NCBI RefSeq assembly: GCF_050113715.1
Contig: NZ_JBNJQR010000004.1
Coordinates: forward strand, 248,001-312,000
Direction of reading: 5' to 3'
Length of the DNA: 64,000 nucleotides
From: Brevibacillus_H ginsengisoli
GTDB taxonomy: Bacteria > Bacillota > Bacilli > Brevibacillales > Brevibacillaceae
In this document: piece by piece, positions 42,445-51,190 of the stretch
How the letters are laid out: every line of letters starts with the position of its first letter
Numbering within the stretch: the first letter of the stretch is position 1
The notes under the pieces: generated by a model
Told to the model about the DNA's origin: nothing
Database searches by the model: none
What the model saw: the letters and a program-made list of their open reading frames with translations, nothing else
Translations under genes and position numbers: made by a program

Positions 42445-42573
42445 CTATTGTTTATTCCATTCTTCCAACATCTCAATCTCTTTTTGCAATTGTCGTTGGC
42501 GCTTACCAATCAACAGAATGTATCCTGCAAGCAATACCCAGATGACACTGTAGGCTGCAAATAAGTACCCCAT
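42445..42573 (-). CDS. ccmD: CcmD-like small membrane protein
   Basis: A 42-residue protein with one hydrophobic helix (about 5-23), then a basic and coiled tail (KRQRQLQKEIEMLEEW). The pattern, a tyrosine-containing helix followed by R/Q/K-rich sequence, is that of CcmD, which releases holo-CcmE from the CcmABC complex. AAAGGAGAGGG precedes the ATG, and it lies between ccmC and ccmG, the expected place. Short length limits certainty, but position and pattern agree. Confidence 0.82.
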   Translation of the reverse strand: MGYLFAAYSVIWVLLAGYILLIGKRQRQLQKEIEMLEEWNKQ

Positions 42574-42605
42574 GTATTCCCTCTCCTTTTTCGTGCAGAT
42601 CTTAT

Positions 42606-43319
42606 CTACGAGGTCATTTTTTCCTGAGAAATCTCTTTACACTTGGCTAATTGAATTTTCATCTTCTCCAGAACGATTCCTTTTTGCAGGAACACAACAT
42701 AAACGACAGTCATTGTGACAACACAGAAAAGCAGAGTAAACAGCATGCTTGGCTCGATACCGCCGCCAGTTTGGTTCACTCCGTTCCCAAACACAACGGG
42801 ATGAAACTTGGTTCTCCACCAGCGAATCGCCATGAACACAATCGGTACATCAAGAAAACCCACAATGCCGAATACGGCAGCAAGTCGAGCCTTCTTCTCC
42901 CATGTACCCTCCATCTTGCGGACCATTAAATAAGCGACATAGATGAACCAGAGGATGAGCGTTGTTGTCAGGCGCGGTTCCCAAGACCACCATGTATTCC
43001 AAGCGGAACGTCCCCAGATCGGTCCTGTAATCAATACGATCGTCGTAAAAAGCACACCGATTTCGGCGGATACACCTGCTACGATGTCATAGGAACGCTT
43101 TCGAGTCTTCAGAAACAATACACTGCACACACATACAACTAGAAATGCAAGAAACGCATTCCACGCAGATCCCACGTGAAAATAGAAGATTTTTTGTACG
43201 ACTCCCATTCTGACCTCAATGGGTGACCAAATGAGTGCCAGGTACAACGCTATGATAACGAGCGGAATCGAGAGGACTGTAAGCGTTTGGTAAAGCCCAA
43301 ACCGCGAATGAGTATTCAT
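42606..43319 (-). CDS. ccmC: Haem exporter/handling protein CcmC
   Basis: A 237-residue membrane protein with six helices that loads haem onto CcmE. The tryptophan-rich WWD-type signature is WGRSAWNTWWSWEPRLT (about 102-118), with E-P where many CcmC proteins have D-A. Histidines flanking the site include H48. It starts two bases after ccmB. Confidence 0.9.
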   Translation of the reverse strand: MNTHSRFGLYQTLTVLSIPLVIIALYLALIWSPIEVRMGVVQKIFYFHVGSAWNAFLAFLVVCVCSVLFLKTRKRSYDIVAGVSAEIGVLFTTIVLITGPIWGRSAWNTWWSWEPRLTTTLILWFIYVAYLMVRKMEGTWEKKARLAAVFGIVGFLDVPIVFMAIRWWRTKFHPVVFGNGVNQTGGGIEPSMLFTLLFCVVTMTVVYVVFLQKGIVLEKMKIQLAKCKEISQEKMTS

Positions 43320-43321
43320 GG

Positions 43322-44002
43322 TTATACCTCCAACACGTATTCGAACAACAAGAAACAGGCCGTAAAAATAATCACGTCATACACTGCGATGAGTTGCAGC
43401 CATGATAATACATTGGCCATGTCCCCTGATGATGCCAACAGAATTTTGGTTGCTTGCACGGCAGCGAGAAGCACTGGACTCACGACCGGAAACAAAAGGA
43501 TGGGCAAAAGCATTTCGCTGCTCCGGGAATGGGAAGATAATGCGGCGAGAAACGTGCCGATCGCAATAAAACCGAAACTCCCCGACAATAAAATGCAGAT
43601 AAAGAGCACCCAATCCGTAGACCAACGAAAATCAAACAAGATAAACACAAGCGGAATCGTTACGATCTCAATGATGATGAGATTCACCAGATTGGCCAGC
43701 ACCTTCCCGACGTATATGCCGGAAGGATCAATCGGAGACATGATCAGCGCATGCAGATTGTCATTCTTCATTTCGGATAGGAAGGACCGGTTTAAACCGA
43801 GAATGCCGGAAAAGACGATCAATGCCCAGATGATCCCAGGAATGACGTTTTTCACTACCAGGTTGGTCGGGTCAAACGCAAAGCTGAACACCACGATGAC
43901 TAACCCTGAGAAGATCAGCATCGTTGAAATGGTCTGCCGTGTCTTCCATTCGGTATATAAATCCTTCCCCGCGATCAAAAGCGCAGCTTTCCAAAGATTC
44001 AT
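43322..44002 (-). CDS. ccmB: Haem ABC exporter permease CcmB
   Basis: A 226-residue membrane protein with six hydrophobic helices. IAGKDLYTEWKTRQTIS at the N terminus and the FSGILGLNRSFLSEMKNDNL segment are characteristic of CcmB. It forms the CcmABCD complex that releases holo-CcmE. The start overlaps the ccmA stop by four bases. Confidence 0.9.
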   Translation of the reverse strand: MNLWKAALLIAGKDLYTEWKTRQTISTMLIFSGLVIVVFSFAFDPTNLVVKNVIPGIIWALIVFSGILGLNRSFLSEMKNDNLHALIMSPIDPSGIYVGKVLANLVNLIIIEIVTIPLVFILFDFRWSTDWVLFICILLSGSFGFIAIGTFLAALSSHSRSSEMLLPILLFPVVSPVLLAAVQATKILLASSGDMANVLSWLQLIAVYDVIIFTACFLLFEYVLEV

Positions 44003-44703
44003 GGATTGATCGCCACCCGCTTCCCGTATTTTTGCGCTAAGGCAGCCTGATCCTTCTCCTCAAGGTAAAAGTCATCGCTAATTATACCCTGGCTCATGAT
44101 CAAAGCCCGATCACACACCGCGGCAGCCTGAACGAAATCATGGGTAACCATCATACAGGTTGTCCCCTCATTCTTTAGCCTGGCCATTACCTGATTCAAA
44201 GTGACGACTGCCTGCTGATCCAAACCCGTATGCGGTTCATCCAGCAATAGAATTTCTGGTGAGGCCAGCAGTGCTTTGGCGATGGAGGTTCTTTGCAACA
44301 TTCCCCGAGAGAATGAACGAACCGGCTCATGCATAAACTTCCTCATTCCTACTTCATCTAGCATTCGTTTCGCTTTGGCTTCACAATCTGACACCCCGTA
44401 TAATTTACCGTGAAAGATCAAATTCTCCATCGGGGAGAAGTGGTCGTACAGCATGCTGTTGTGAGATACGAACCCTATTTTGGCCTTCAATTGATCCGGA
44501 CTTTTTTTGGTGTTTACCCCCATCAGTTCGATTTCTCCCGAAGTGGGCTTGGTCAGTAAGGAGAGCAATCGAAGCAAGGTGCTCTTGCCTACTCCGTTAG
44601 AGCCCAACACAGCCACTGATTCCCCGCGCTCGATCTTAAACGTGACCCCGCGCAAAATGGCCTTATCCCCAACTGTTTTGGTTATTGAATGGACTTGAAT
44701 CAT
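43999..44703 (-). CDS. ccmA: Haem ABC exporter ATPase CcmA
   Basis: A 234-residue ABC ATPase. Walker A is GSNGVGKST (34-42), the signature appears as FSRGMLQR, and Walker B is ILLLDEP followed by HTGLD. With CcmB and CcmC it uses ATP to free haem-loaded CcmE. The start overlaps the upstream gene stop by four bases. Other ABC ATPases look similar; the neighbours decide the assignment. Confidence 0.9.
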   Translation of the reverse strand: MIQVHSITKTVGDKAILRGVTFKIERGESVAVLGSNGVGKSTLLRLLSLLTKPTSGEIELMGVNTKKSPDQLKAKIGFVSHNSMLYDHFSPMENLIFHGKLYGVSDCEAKAKRMLDEVGMRKFMHEPVRSFSRGMLQRTSIAKALLASPEILLLDEPHTGLDQQAVVTLNQVMARLKNEGTTCMMVTHDFVQAAAVCDRALIMSQGIISDDFYLEEKDQAALAQKYGKRVAINP

Positions 44704-45668
44704 AGCATTTTTTGTCCTGTCGATGGGGTATCCGCTTGTTCCCGCAAGCTTTGCTTTAATTGGACGAGAACTTGTTTGTACGCTTCTCGTCTCTTGGTGA
44801 ATTCATCTTCTGAAATTTTATTTTCTTGATAAGACTTTTCTAATTCAATGATCTTGTCCATAAGGATTGATTGCTTGTCGAGGAGTCCCTGTTCATAAAA
44901 TTCTTCTTCCGTATGATGGGTAGCTTTCCGCTTCTTCTGCCATTTAGAGAAAGCAAAGATAAGCGACATGACGATCAGGGATGCCGCAATCGCCACGAAG
45001 ATACGCGGCGGAATGGTTCGAAGCGGGGTTTGCTCATACATCCGGAGCCACGCTGATTGCTCCGTTGGTGTGGTAATATGCTCCTTCTCCCCTTCAGGAT
45101 TCGTCGCCATTGAATAGCTAATCGTAATCGGTTGTCTGGCTTGCTGATCTTTTAAGGTGTATCCTATGTAATCCTGACCATTAAACGAGAATGTACTCTT
45201 CTGCGAATTCCCCGCATTCTCAATGTTGATGTCGCCTCGCTTATCGGGGATCAGAACGTGAACCTCATCAGATGGGTAGTTGAAAGGCAATGTTAGCTTT
45301 CCAGTACCTGTGCCAGCCAAACGAAATGAGTACGGAAGGTCGATAATTTGTCCCGCCTGTATGGGTTTCGTCGTATAAATGGTTTCTTTATCGACAATGA
45401 CTGACTTATCCTTTTCATCAAATAGCATGATATGTTCCGCGCCTATGGGAAGATGAAGCGTAAGCACGTGCCCGTCTGCGTCCGCTTTAAGCTGTTCTGT
45501 TCCCGTATTGCGAAAACTAACCATGCTAACAACCTCGACCCCATCTTGGAAAGGTCGAATTATACAGTAGTTCATCTCTGTTTTCACAGGAGAAACAGGG
45601 GCGGCTGATACAAGAAAGGGTGGGAAAATGAATAGACAGGCCATTAAAGCAATCCATATTCGTCTCAT
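44700..45668 (-). CDS. Unrecognised membrane protein inside the ccm operon
   Basis: A 322-residue protein I do not recognise. A signal peptide (about 1-22) leads into an extracytoplasmic, beta-rich region (about 25-215). One helix follows (about 222-243), then a cytoplasmic tail with a predicted coiled coil (about 265-310, ELEKSYQENKISEDEFTKR). The tail pattern, an acidic helix with IS-E-DEF, resembles the short coiled region of CcmI/CycH-type proteins. It overlaps ccmF and ccmA by four bases each, so it is coupled to them. A role in holding apocytochrome or CcmF is plausible since ccmH and ccmI are absent, but this is inference. Confidence 0.8.
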   Translation of the reverse strand: MRRIWIALMACLFIFPPFLVSAAPVSPVKTEMNYCIIRPFQDGVEVVSMVSFRNTGTEQLKADADGHVLTLHLPIGAEHIMLFDEKDKSVIVDKETIYTTKPIQAGQIIDLPYSFRLAGTGTGKLTLPFNYPSDEVHVLIPDKRGDINIENAGNSQKSTFSFNGQDYIGYTLKDQQARQPITISYSMATNPEGEKEHITTPTEQSAWLRMYEQTPLRTIPPRIFVAIAASLIVMSLIFAFSKWQKKRKATHHTEEEFYEQGLLDKQSILMDKIIELEKSYQENKISEDEFTKRREAYKQVLVQLKQSLREQADTPSTGQKML

Positions 45669-47731
45669 GGTGATACCTCCCTCTGAGCCTCTCGCTTCTT
45701 CTCCAGCTCTTGCTCTATTTCCAATTGAATTTGTTTCAGGAAATCTTCTGAATCCGTACGCTGCACTTTTCCTTTGTCTTGAGGTCTATTCGGTGTTGAC
45801 CGGTATGATGCAGACATCGCAAACAAGGTACCTATCGTCACGATAATTCCCCCGATCCATAACCAATTCATCATCGGGTTTACCTTGATCGTGAAGGTGG
45901 CTTTGCCATCTGGTTCCCAAGCGCTCAACACAACATATAAATCCTCTTTCCAGAAGCTAAGGAGCGCCACCTCAGTGGAAGGCTGTTCCCAATTGTCATA
46001 AAAAACAACTTCTGGCTGCACCGTCCCAATTGGTTCATTGTTCTTCGTCACAGTCATATCAGCAAACACTACATCCTGGTGCCCAACTGGCTTCTCACGC
46101 AAATTCTCATAAGTAAGCGTGTAGTCGTTAATTGTAATGGATTTGCCGATTTCGATTGTCTGCATCGTTTGAACGGAGAAATTGCTTGAACCAATGATCC
46201 CAAGCGCCATTGCAGCAATTCCTAGGTGAACGATATACCCGCCATAACGACGACGATTTTTGTTGATCATTACACCAAGTGAACGGACGAATGCTTCCCC
46301 TGTTGATTGCTGTCTCGATTTGGCATCTTGATAGAAAGCGACACCGTGATTACTGATCATAAAGATCACCACAAGATCCGCAAACAATGGGTACAACTGG
46401 CGAATACCGTACACATACAACAGGACACCAATGACAGTACTAACAACCGCCGTAAGTATCAGGGAGCGCCGGATTTTCCGGTTATTTCCACTGTTCCAGG
46501 CAAGTAACGGACATACGGACATCAACGCCATTAATCCCAAAAGAATGGGAGCTTCAACAGTATTAAAAAACGACGTATCCAACGTTATTTTATTGCCTGT
46601 CAAGAATTCAGAGGTGAGCGGAAAGACTGTCCCCCAGAGCACGGCAATCGCTGCGCCTACCAACAGAAGATTGTTTACAAGAAAACTGCTCTCTTTGGAT
46701 AGATAGGAGTGGAATTGACCCGCTCCGCCTTTCAACACGTTGATACGGTTCATCATCATGTAAACCGCGAAAATGATAGCAAGTCCCATAAAAACCAGGA
46801 AGTAATTGCCCAAGCTTGAGTTCGGAAACGCATGAACAGACGTGAGCACACCGCTTCGCGCAATATATGTACCAAACAGAGTTAAGGCATAAGTTACGGT
46901 AATTAATGAAAGGTTCCAGACACGGAGCATGTTTTTGCGCTCTTGTACCATTACCGAGTGCATGAATGCCGTTGCGGTCAACCAAGGCATAAACGACGCG
47001 TTCTCTACTGCGTCCCAGGCCCAATAACCACCCCACCCAAGCTCCACATAGGCCCATTGTCCACCTAGAATGTTCCCCAAGGTGAGGAATAACCACGCCG
47101 CAAGCGTCCACCTGCGCGTCATCTGAATCCACTCAGACTTCACACTTTTCATCAAAAGAGAACCCATTCCAAAAGCGAAAGGAATCGCCATACCCACATA
47201 TCCCAAGTACAAGGTAACCGGATGGATCACCATTCCGGGATTTTGCAGCAGCGGATTCAGACCGGAACCGTCTACCGGTACCTTATCCAGCAGAGCGAAT
47301 GGTCTTGTAATGAAGCCAAGCATAAACAAGAAGAAAATGCTATTTACAAGCAGAATGGCTGTGGCATAAGGCACGACTGGATGATCTTTTAGCTTTTTAC
47401 CGCAGAAGACGACTGTCGTATAAAGCGCTAACAAAAAAGTCCACAGCAATAAGGAGCCCGCATTACCAGCCCACAAAGCAGAAAGCTTATACATCATCGG
47501 TAAATCTGCGTTCGTATAATGGCTGACATACTCGTACTGGAATTGACTGCTTCCCAATAAATACAACATGATTCCGATAGCCACTGCGGTAGAAGCAAAC
47601 ATACCCATCGTCGCTATTCTGGCATGCTTATGTACAGCGTCCTTCTTTCGGATACCGATAACTGATGCGACAAATGCGTACACAGCAAACCCTAAGGCTG
47701 CATATATAACCCCGTTCCCTATCCAATACAT
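45665..47731 (-). CDS. ccmF: Haem lyase CcmF
   Basis: A 688-residue membrane protein with about 14-15 helices. The WWD haem-handling signature is WGGYWAWDAVENASFMPWL (around 220-245), followed by conserved histidines such as in AFMHSVM and, earlier, VIHPVTLYLGY. An extracytoplasmic domain (about 520-620) and a charged C-terminal tail complete it. CcmF attaches haem from CcmE to CxxCH motifs. It lies 26 bases after ccmE. Confidence 0.95.
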   Translation of the reverse strand: MYWIGNGVIYAALGFAVYAFVASVIGIRKKDAVHKHARIATMGMFASTAVAIGIMLYLLGSSQFQYEYVSHYTNADLPMMYKLSALWAGNAGSLLLWTFLLALYTTVVFCGKKLKDHPVVPYATAILLVNSIFFLFMLGFITRPFALLDKVPVDGSGLNPLLQNPGMVIHPVTLYLGYVGMAIPFAFGMGSLLMKSVKSEWIQMTRRWTLAAWLFLTLGNILGGQWAYVELGWGGYWAWDAVENASFMPWLTATAFMHSVMVQERKNMLRVWNLSLITVTYALTLFGTYIARSGVLTSVHAFPNSSLGNYFLVFMGLAIIFAVYMMMNRINVLKGGAGQFHSYLSKESSFLVNNLLLVGAAIAVLWGTVFPLTSEFLTGNKITLDTSFFNTVEAPILLGLMALMSVCPLLAWNSGNNRKIRRSLILTAVVSTVIGVLLYVYGIRQLYPLFADLVVIFMISNHGVAFYQDAKSRQQSTGEAFVRSLGVMINKNRRRYGGYIVHLGIAAMALGIIGSSNFSVQTMQTIEIGKSITINDYTLTYENLREKPVGHQDVVFADMTVTKNNEPIGTVQPEVVFYDNWEQPSTEVALLSFWKEDLYVVLSAWEPDGKATFTIKVNPMMNWLWIGGIIVTIGTLFAMSASYRSTPNRPQDKGKVQRTDSEDFLKQIQLEIEQELEKKREAQREVSP

Positions 47732-47757
47732 GAAGAATCAATCCTCTCTGCTTCCGA

Positions 47758-48210
47758 CTATTTTCCCGAAGATTGCGACTGGTTCAATTTCTTATGAAGC
47801 TCGGGATCATAACTCTTGGGATCTTGGCCTTCATACTTGGACGGACAACGTGTTTTTACATGCTCGGCCGTAAACTGACCATCTGTCGTCATCGTTCCGT
47901 CTACCACAACGATAATTTGATCGGTAAAATTATCAGGTTTGACACCATGATGGGTCACATGAAATTTATTTCCCTGTTCATCTTGAATATCGAATTGAAG
48001 TTCAATTTTATCAGCATTCCATTTAATTGATTTGGCAATAAGATTCCCTTGGGTTGTCACATAACTCCCACTATATTTGGAAGGGTTGCTTACTAATTGA
48101 CTAACCGTTGCCTCCGCCCCGCTAGCCCCAGGAGTAGCTGCAATTAGCAGAGAGACGATGGATGCGGCAATGATAATACCTCCTACATACACCTTTTTGT
48201 TCTTATTCAT
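47758..48210 (-). CDS. ccmE: Haem chaperone CcmE, CxxxY variant
   Basis: A 150-residue protein with an N-terminal anchor (about 7-27) and the OB-fold domain of CcmE. At the haem-binding loop, where most bacteria have HxxxY, this protein has C122-P-S-K-Y126. This CxxxY form is known from archaea and sulphate reducers and marks the variant System I (System I*) that lacks CcmH. The ATG at 48210 follows AAGGGGGAG. It is the first gene of the operon, divergent from nrfHA. Confidence 0.93.
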   Translation of the reverse strand: MNKNKKVYVGGIIIAASIVSLLIAATPGASGAEATVSQLVSNPSKYSGSYVTTQGNLIAKSIKWNADKIELQFDIQDEQGNKFHVTHHGVKPDNFTDQIIVVVDGTMTTDGQFTAEHVKTRCPSKYEGQDPKSYDPELHKKLNQSQSSGK

Positions 48211-48300
48211 ACACGATAGCTCCCCCTTCACAACTGTTCATATAAGACAGGAAGTAATTCTTATCACATACCTACGTTACGTGAGCAAAAATACACATGA

Positions 48301-48316
48301 TGTGAAGATAATCACT
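48301..48316. promoter_or_regulatory. Candidate Fnr/Crp-type box between ccm and nrf
   Basis: TGTGA-N6-TCACT matches the Bacillus Fnr consensus (TGTGA-N6-TCACA) in nine of ten half-site positions. It lies in the divergent region; a TATAAT at 48389-48394 could be the nrfH -10. The regulator at 58946-59641 belongs to this protein family but has no Fe-S cysteine cluster. Confidence 0.5.
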
Positions 48317-48441
48317 TTTAGGAGAAAGTTTGGAAAGTTGACTAAAATTCTCCATTTTCTCTCCATAAACATTAGATGATCGAACAACTATAATTTAAGA
48401 TGCAACAGTATGTCTGATAAAAAAGGAAAGGAGGGGGATAT

Positions 48442-48936
48442 ATGAGTGGTCGCTGGAAGGAAAAGCTTGGTACAATTCTGAGAAACAAATATTTAGTGAT
48501 TGGATTACTGGTATTTGGGTTGGTCTATGTTGCTTACGACCAGGGAATGGCCGCTACAAGCTCTAAGGAGTTTTGTACAAGCTGCCATGTCATGAAAGAC
48601 GTCGGAGACTCATTAGCGAAATCTACGCATAAAAACTTATCTTGTGGTGATTGCCACGTGCCGCACGATGCTGTAAACAAAGTCGTATACAAGGCGAAAT
48701 CAGGTATTTCTCACATTTATCACAACACGTTTGATGATAAGCTGCCAGCCGATTTTGTTGCGAACGATTCATCCAAAAAAGTAATCCAACAACGTTGTAT
48801 TGATTGCCACAGTAGTACAGTTTCAAAGATCAACCATGATACAGGTGCTAGCTGCATTAGCTGTCATAGGGATTTGCCGCATAACACAGGGCGATTGCAG
48901 ATGGAAAACAAAGATGTCCCCGCACATAAACAATAA
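48442..48936 (+). CDS. nrfH: NrfH, membrane tetrahaem quinol dehydrogenase
   Basis: A 164-residue NapC/NirT-family protein with an N-terminal anchor (about 17-35) and four haem sites at C45, C68, C119 and C138. The first is CxxCHxM (CTSCHVM), typical of NrfH. It passes electrons from menaquinol to NrfA. GGAAAGGAGGGGG lies before the ATG, and nrfA follows after 30 bases. Confidence 0.95.
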   Translation: MSGRWKEKLGTILRNKYLVIGLLVFGLVYVAYDQGMAATSSKEFCTSCHVMKDVGDSLAKSTHKNLSCGDCHVPHDAVNKVVYKAKSGISHIYHNTFDDKLPADFVANDSSKKVIQQRCIDCHSSTVSKINHDTGASCISCHRDLPHNTGRLQMENKDVPAHKQ

Positions 48937-48966
48937 GTGTTCGTTTAAGAAAGGAACGTGTTTGGT

Positions 48967-50256
48967 ATGAAGACGAGACACAAATGGATGGCCGTTCTCG
49001 CCCTCGTTCTCTGCTTCGGTTTAATCGCCGTTGGCTGCAGCAGCAACCGGGAAGCATCGGCTCCCCCTATTCAAACCAATATTCCGGATGGCGAATCTGA
49101 TTCTGCCGTTTGGGGTAAAGAATTTCCCCTTCAATATCAAAGCTATCTGGAAAACAAAGAAGACCAAATTTCCACCAAGTTCGGCGGGTCTAAACCTGTA
49201 TCCCACTACATACAACAACCGCTTCTTCCTCAATTATTCAAAGGATATGGTTTTGCCAAAGAATATAACGAAGAACGGGGTCACGTGTATGCGATAGAAG
49301 ACGTGCTCCACATCAAGCGGATCGACGAGAAATCCCCTTCCTCCTGTTGGAACTGTAAATCTCCCGATGTTCCAAAATTGGTTGAAAAAGAAGGCGTCGC
49401 ATTCTTCAAGGTTCCGTTTAATCAACGGAAGGACCAAATTACTCACCCGATTGGCTGCGCCAACTGTCACGATGCGAAAACAACAGAATTGAAAGTGACG
49501 AACAAGAACTTCAAAGATGCAATGCAGCGTTTGAATGTTGATCTCTCCAAAGCATCCAAGCAAGATATGCGCACCTATGTATGTGCCCAGTGCCACAATG
49601 AATACTACATGAAGAAAGACACGAAAGAAGTCGTAAACCCATGGGATAAGGGTAAAAATCCTGACGAGATCATTGCTTATTATGACGAAAAAGGGTTCAA
49701 AGATTGGGAACATCCAGATTCCAAAACACCTATGCTCAAAGCTCAACATCCTGAGTTTGAAATGTTTTCTTCCAGTATGCATGGTCAGAATGGCGTAAGC
49801 TGCGCAGATTGCCATATGCCTTACCAACGGGATGGCGACAAAAACAAATATTCTTCCCACCACTGGCAAAGCCCCATCAAAACTCCTGAGACCATCGAAC
49901 AATCTTGCCGTACTTGCCACCGTGAAAAAACAACAGACGAGCTGAAAGACCGTGTATTGTACACACAAGTTAAAACGTATGACCTGATGCTCAAAGCTCA
50001 AGAAGCTTCCAATGAAGCACACCAAGCTGTGAAGAAAGCGTTAGAAAGTCCAAAAGCCAACAAAGACCTCATCGCCAAAGCACAAAAATTAATCCGTAAT
50101 GGCCAATTTGAATGGGATTATGTCGCCGCTGAAAACAGCATGGGCTTCCATAACCCACAGCTAGCGCTTGAAACTCTCGGAAAATCGATTGATAACAGTC
50201 GTCAAGCACAACTTCTCGCATTCCAAGCGATTTCTCAACCAACTGCAGCAAAATAG
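48967..50256 (+). CDS. nrfA: Cytochrome c nitrite reductase NrfA (ammonia-forming)
   Basis: A 429-residue pentahaem enzyme reducing nitrite to ammonium. The active-site haem motif is CWNCK (127-131), with lysine as axial ligand; four CxxCH motifs start at C164, C206, C279 and C314. The N terminus is a lipoprotein signal with C24 as the modified cysteine, so it is membrane-tethered outside the cell, as expected in a Gram-positive. The ATG at 48967 gives this signal. Its neighbour NrfH donates electrons, and the divergent ccm genes mature it. Confidence 0.97.
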   Translation: MKTRHKWMAVLALVLCFGLIAVGCSSNREASAPPIQTNIPDGESDSAVWGKEFPLQYQSYLENKEDQISTKFGGSKPVSHYIQQPLLPQLFKGYGFAKEYNEERGHVYAIEDVLHIKRIDEKSPSSCWNCKSPDVPKLVEKEGVAFFKVPFNQRKDQITHPIGCANCHDAKTTELKVTNKNFKDAMQRLNVDLSKASKQDMRTYVCAQCHNEYYMKKDTKEVVNPWDKGKNPDEIIAYYDEKGFKDWEHPDSKTPMLKAQHPEFEMFSSSMHGQNGVSCADCHMPYQRDGDKNKYSSHHWQSPIKTPETIEQSCRTCHREKTTDELKDRVLYTQVKTYDLMLKAQEASNEAHQAVKKALESPKANKDLIAKAQKLIRNGQFEWDYVAAENSMGFHNPQLALETLGKSIDNSRQAQLLAFQAISQPTAAK

Positions 50257-50274
50257 CAAATTGGAAAACCTGAT

Positions 50275-50298
50275 TCGCTAAGAGAATCAGGTTTTTAT
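50275..50298 (+). terminator. Terminator of nrfHA
   Basis: AACCTGATTC pairs with GAATCAGGTT around an 8-base loop or less, followed by a T tract. Confidence 0.85.
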
Positions 50299-50411
50299 TA
50301 TTGATAAACATTAAGTTGGAATTCACAAGTTTGATCTACTTTGAAATTAGTATATAATTATATTTAAATAAACGGTTTGTGGTTCAACAAGAAAGGAGAC
50401 ATGGAATACTC

Positions 50412-50834
50412 ATGAAGAGGTTTTTAATGGTTCTTGTCGCTTTAACATTGCTGATTGCTCCCTTTGGATTAAACGCAGATCACGCTGACGCCAAAGGCTA
50501 TAAATCCGGAAAAAAATCTTTTAACTCTACAACAACTCCAAACAAGGCAGACTCAACGTACAATTCAAGCACCAACAAAAGTCCTGACGCTCCAGCAAAA
50601 GCTCCAGCCACAACATCCCCTAGTAAAGGCGGATTGATGAAGGGTCTGCTAATGGGCGGTTTGGCTGGATTGCTATTCGGCAGCTTATTCGGCAATCTCG
50701 GAATTCTTGGCTCCATGCTAGGATTCTTGATTAATATCCTGGCGATTATCGCTGTCATTGCACTGATTCGCAAAGCGTATCACTACTTTAAAAATCAACG
50801 ACCGAAACAAGGAATGGACACATGGAAACGATAA
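50412..50834 (+). CDS. Tim44-like / glycine-rich membrane protein
   Basis: A 140-residue protein. A signal-type helix (about 4-20) is followed by a Ser/Thr/Pro/Lys-rich linker (30-75) and two short hydrophobic segments (about 77-97 and 99-120) rich in glycine, GLLMGGLAGLLFGSLFGNLG. This layout matches the N-terminal part of bacterial Tim44-like proteins, without the Tim44 domain itself. The function is unknown. It overlaps the next gene by 13 bases, so the two are coupled. Confidence 0.7.
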   Translation: MKRFLMVLVALTLLIAPFGLNADHADAKGYKSGKKSFNSTTTPNKADSTYNSSTNKSPDAPAKAPATTSPSKGGLMKGLLMGGLAGLLFGSLFGNLGILGSMLGFLINILAIIAVIALIRKAYHYFKNQRPKQGMDTWKR

Positions 50835-51124
50835 AATTCTCGGAACAAGATTTAATTAATGCCATATGTATTCACGTAGCTAGCAAAAGACAGATTCAAC
50901 CTGATCAGGTCGTGGTTGAATTAGTGTGGGATGATGATCATGGCTTCTCCGCTGATATTGAAGTTTCTCAAAGGCAACAAATTCTCATCGAAGCCAATTT
51001 AATTGAAGCTGTGCGCTTTTACTTGCAGACACAGCTTCAGCGTGACCCCTACGCTGCTTCTATTGAACTTAAGCTAGAGGATGAAGAAGGAATCATTGCC
51101 CTCGCCAGCTATACCAGCTACTAA
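50822..51124 (+). CDS. YxcD-like protein (DUF2653)
   Basis: A soluble protein of 100 residues with high acidic content. The start (FSEQDLINAICIHVASKRQ) and VELVWDDDHGFSADIEV match the DUF2653/YxcD family of Bacilli. No function is known. It overlaps the Tim44-like gene and ends before a bidirectional terminator. Confidence 0.8.
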   Translation: METIKFSEQDLINAICIHVASKRQIQPDQVVVELVWDDDHGFSADIEVSQRQQILIEANLIEAVRFYLQTQLQRDPYAASIELKLEDEEGIIALASYTSY

Positions 51125-51144
51125 TGTCCTACGACTCAATAAAA

Positions 51145-51190
51145 ACAAGCCCATTGAAACTCATCGTGGTTTCAGTGGGCTTGTTCTTTT
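51145..51190. terminator. Bidirectional terminator
   Basis: ACAAGCCCA and TGGGCTTGT with inner GAAAC/GTTTC form a long stem, with A- and T-rich flanks. It separates the YxcD-like gene from the converging mgtC-like gene. Confidence 0.85.
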
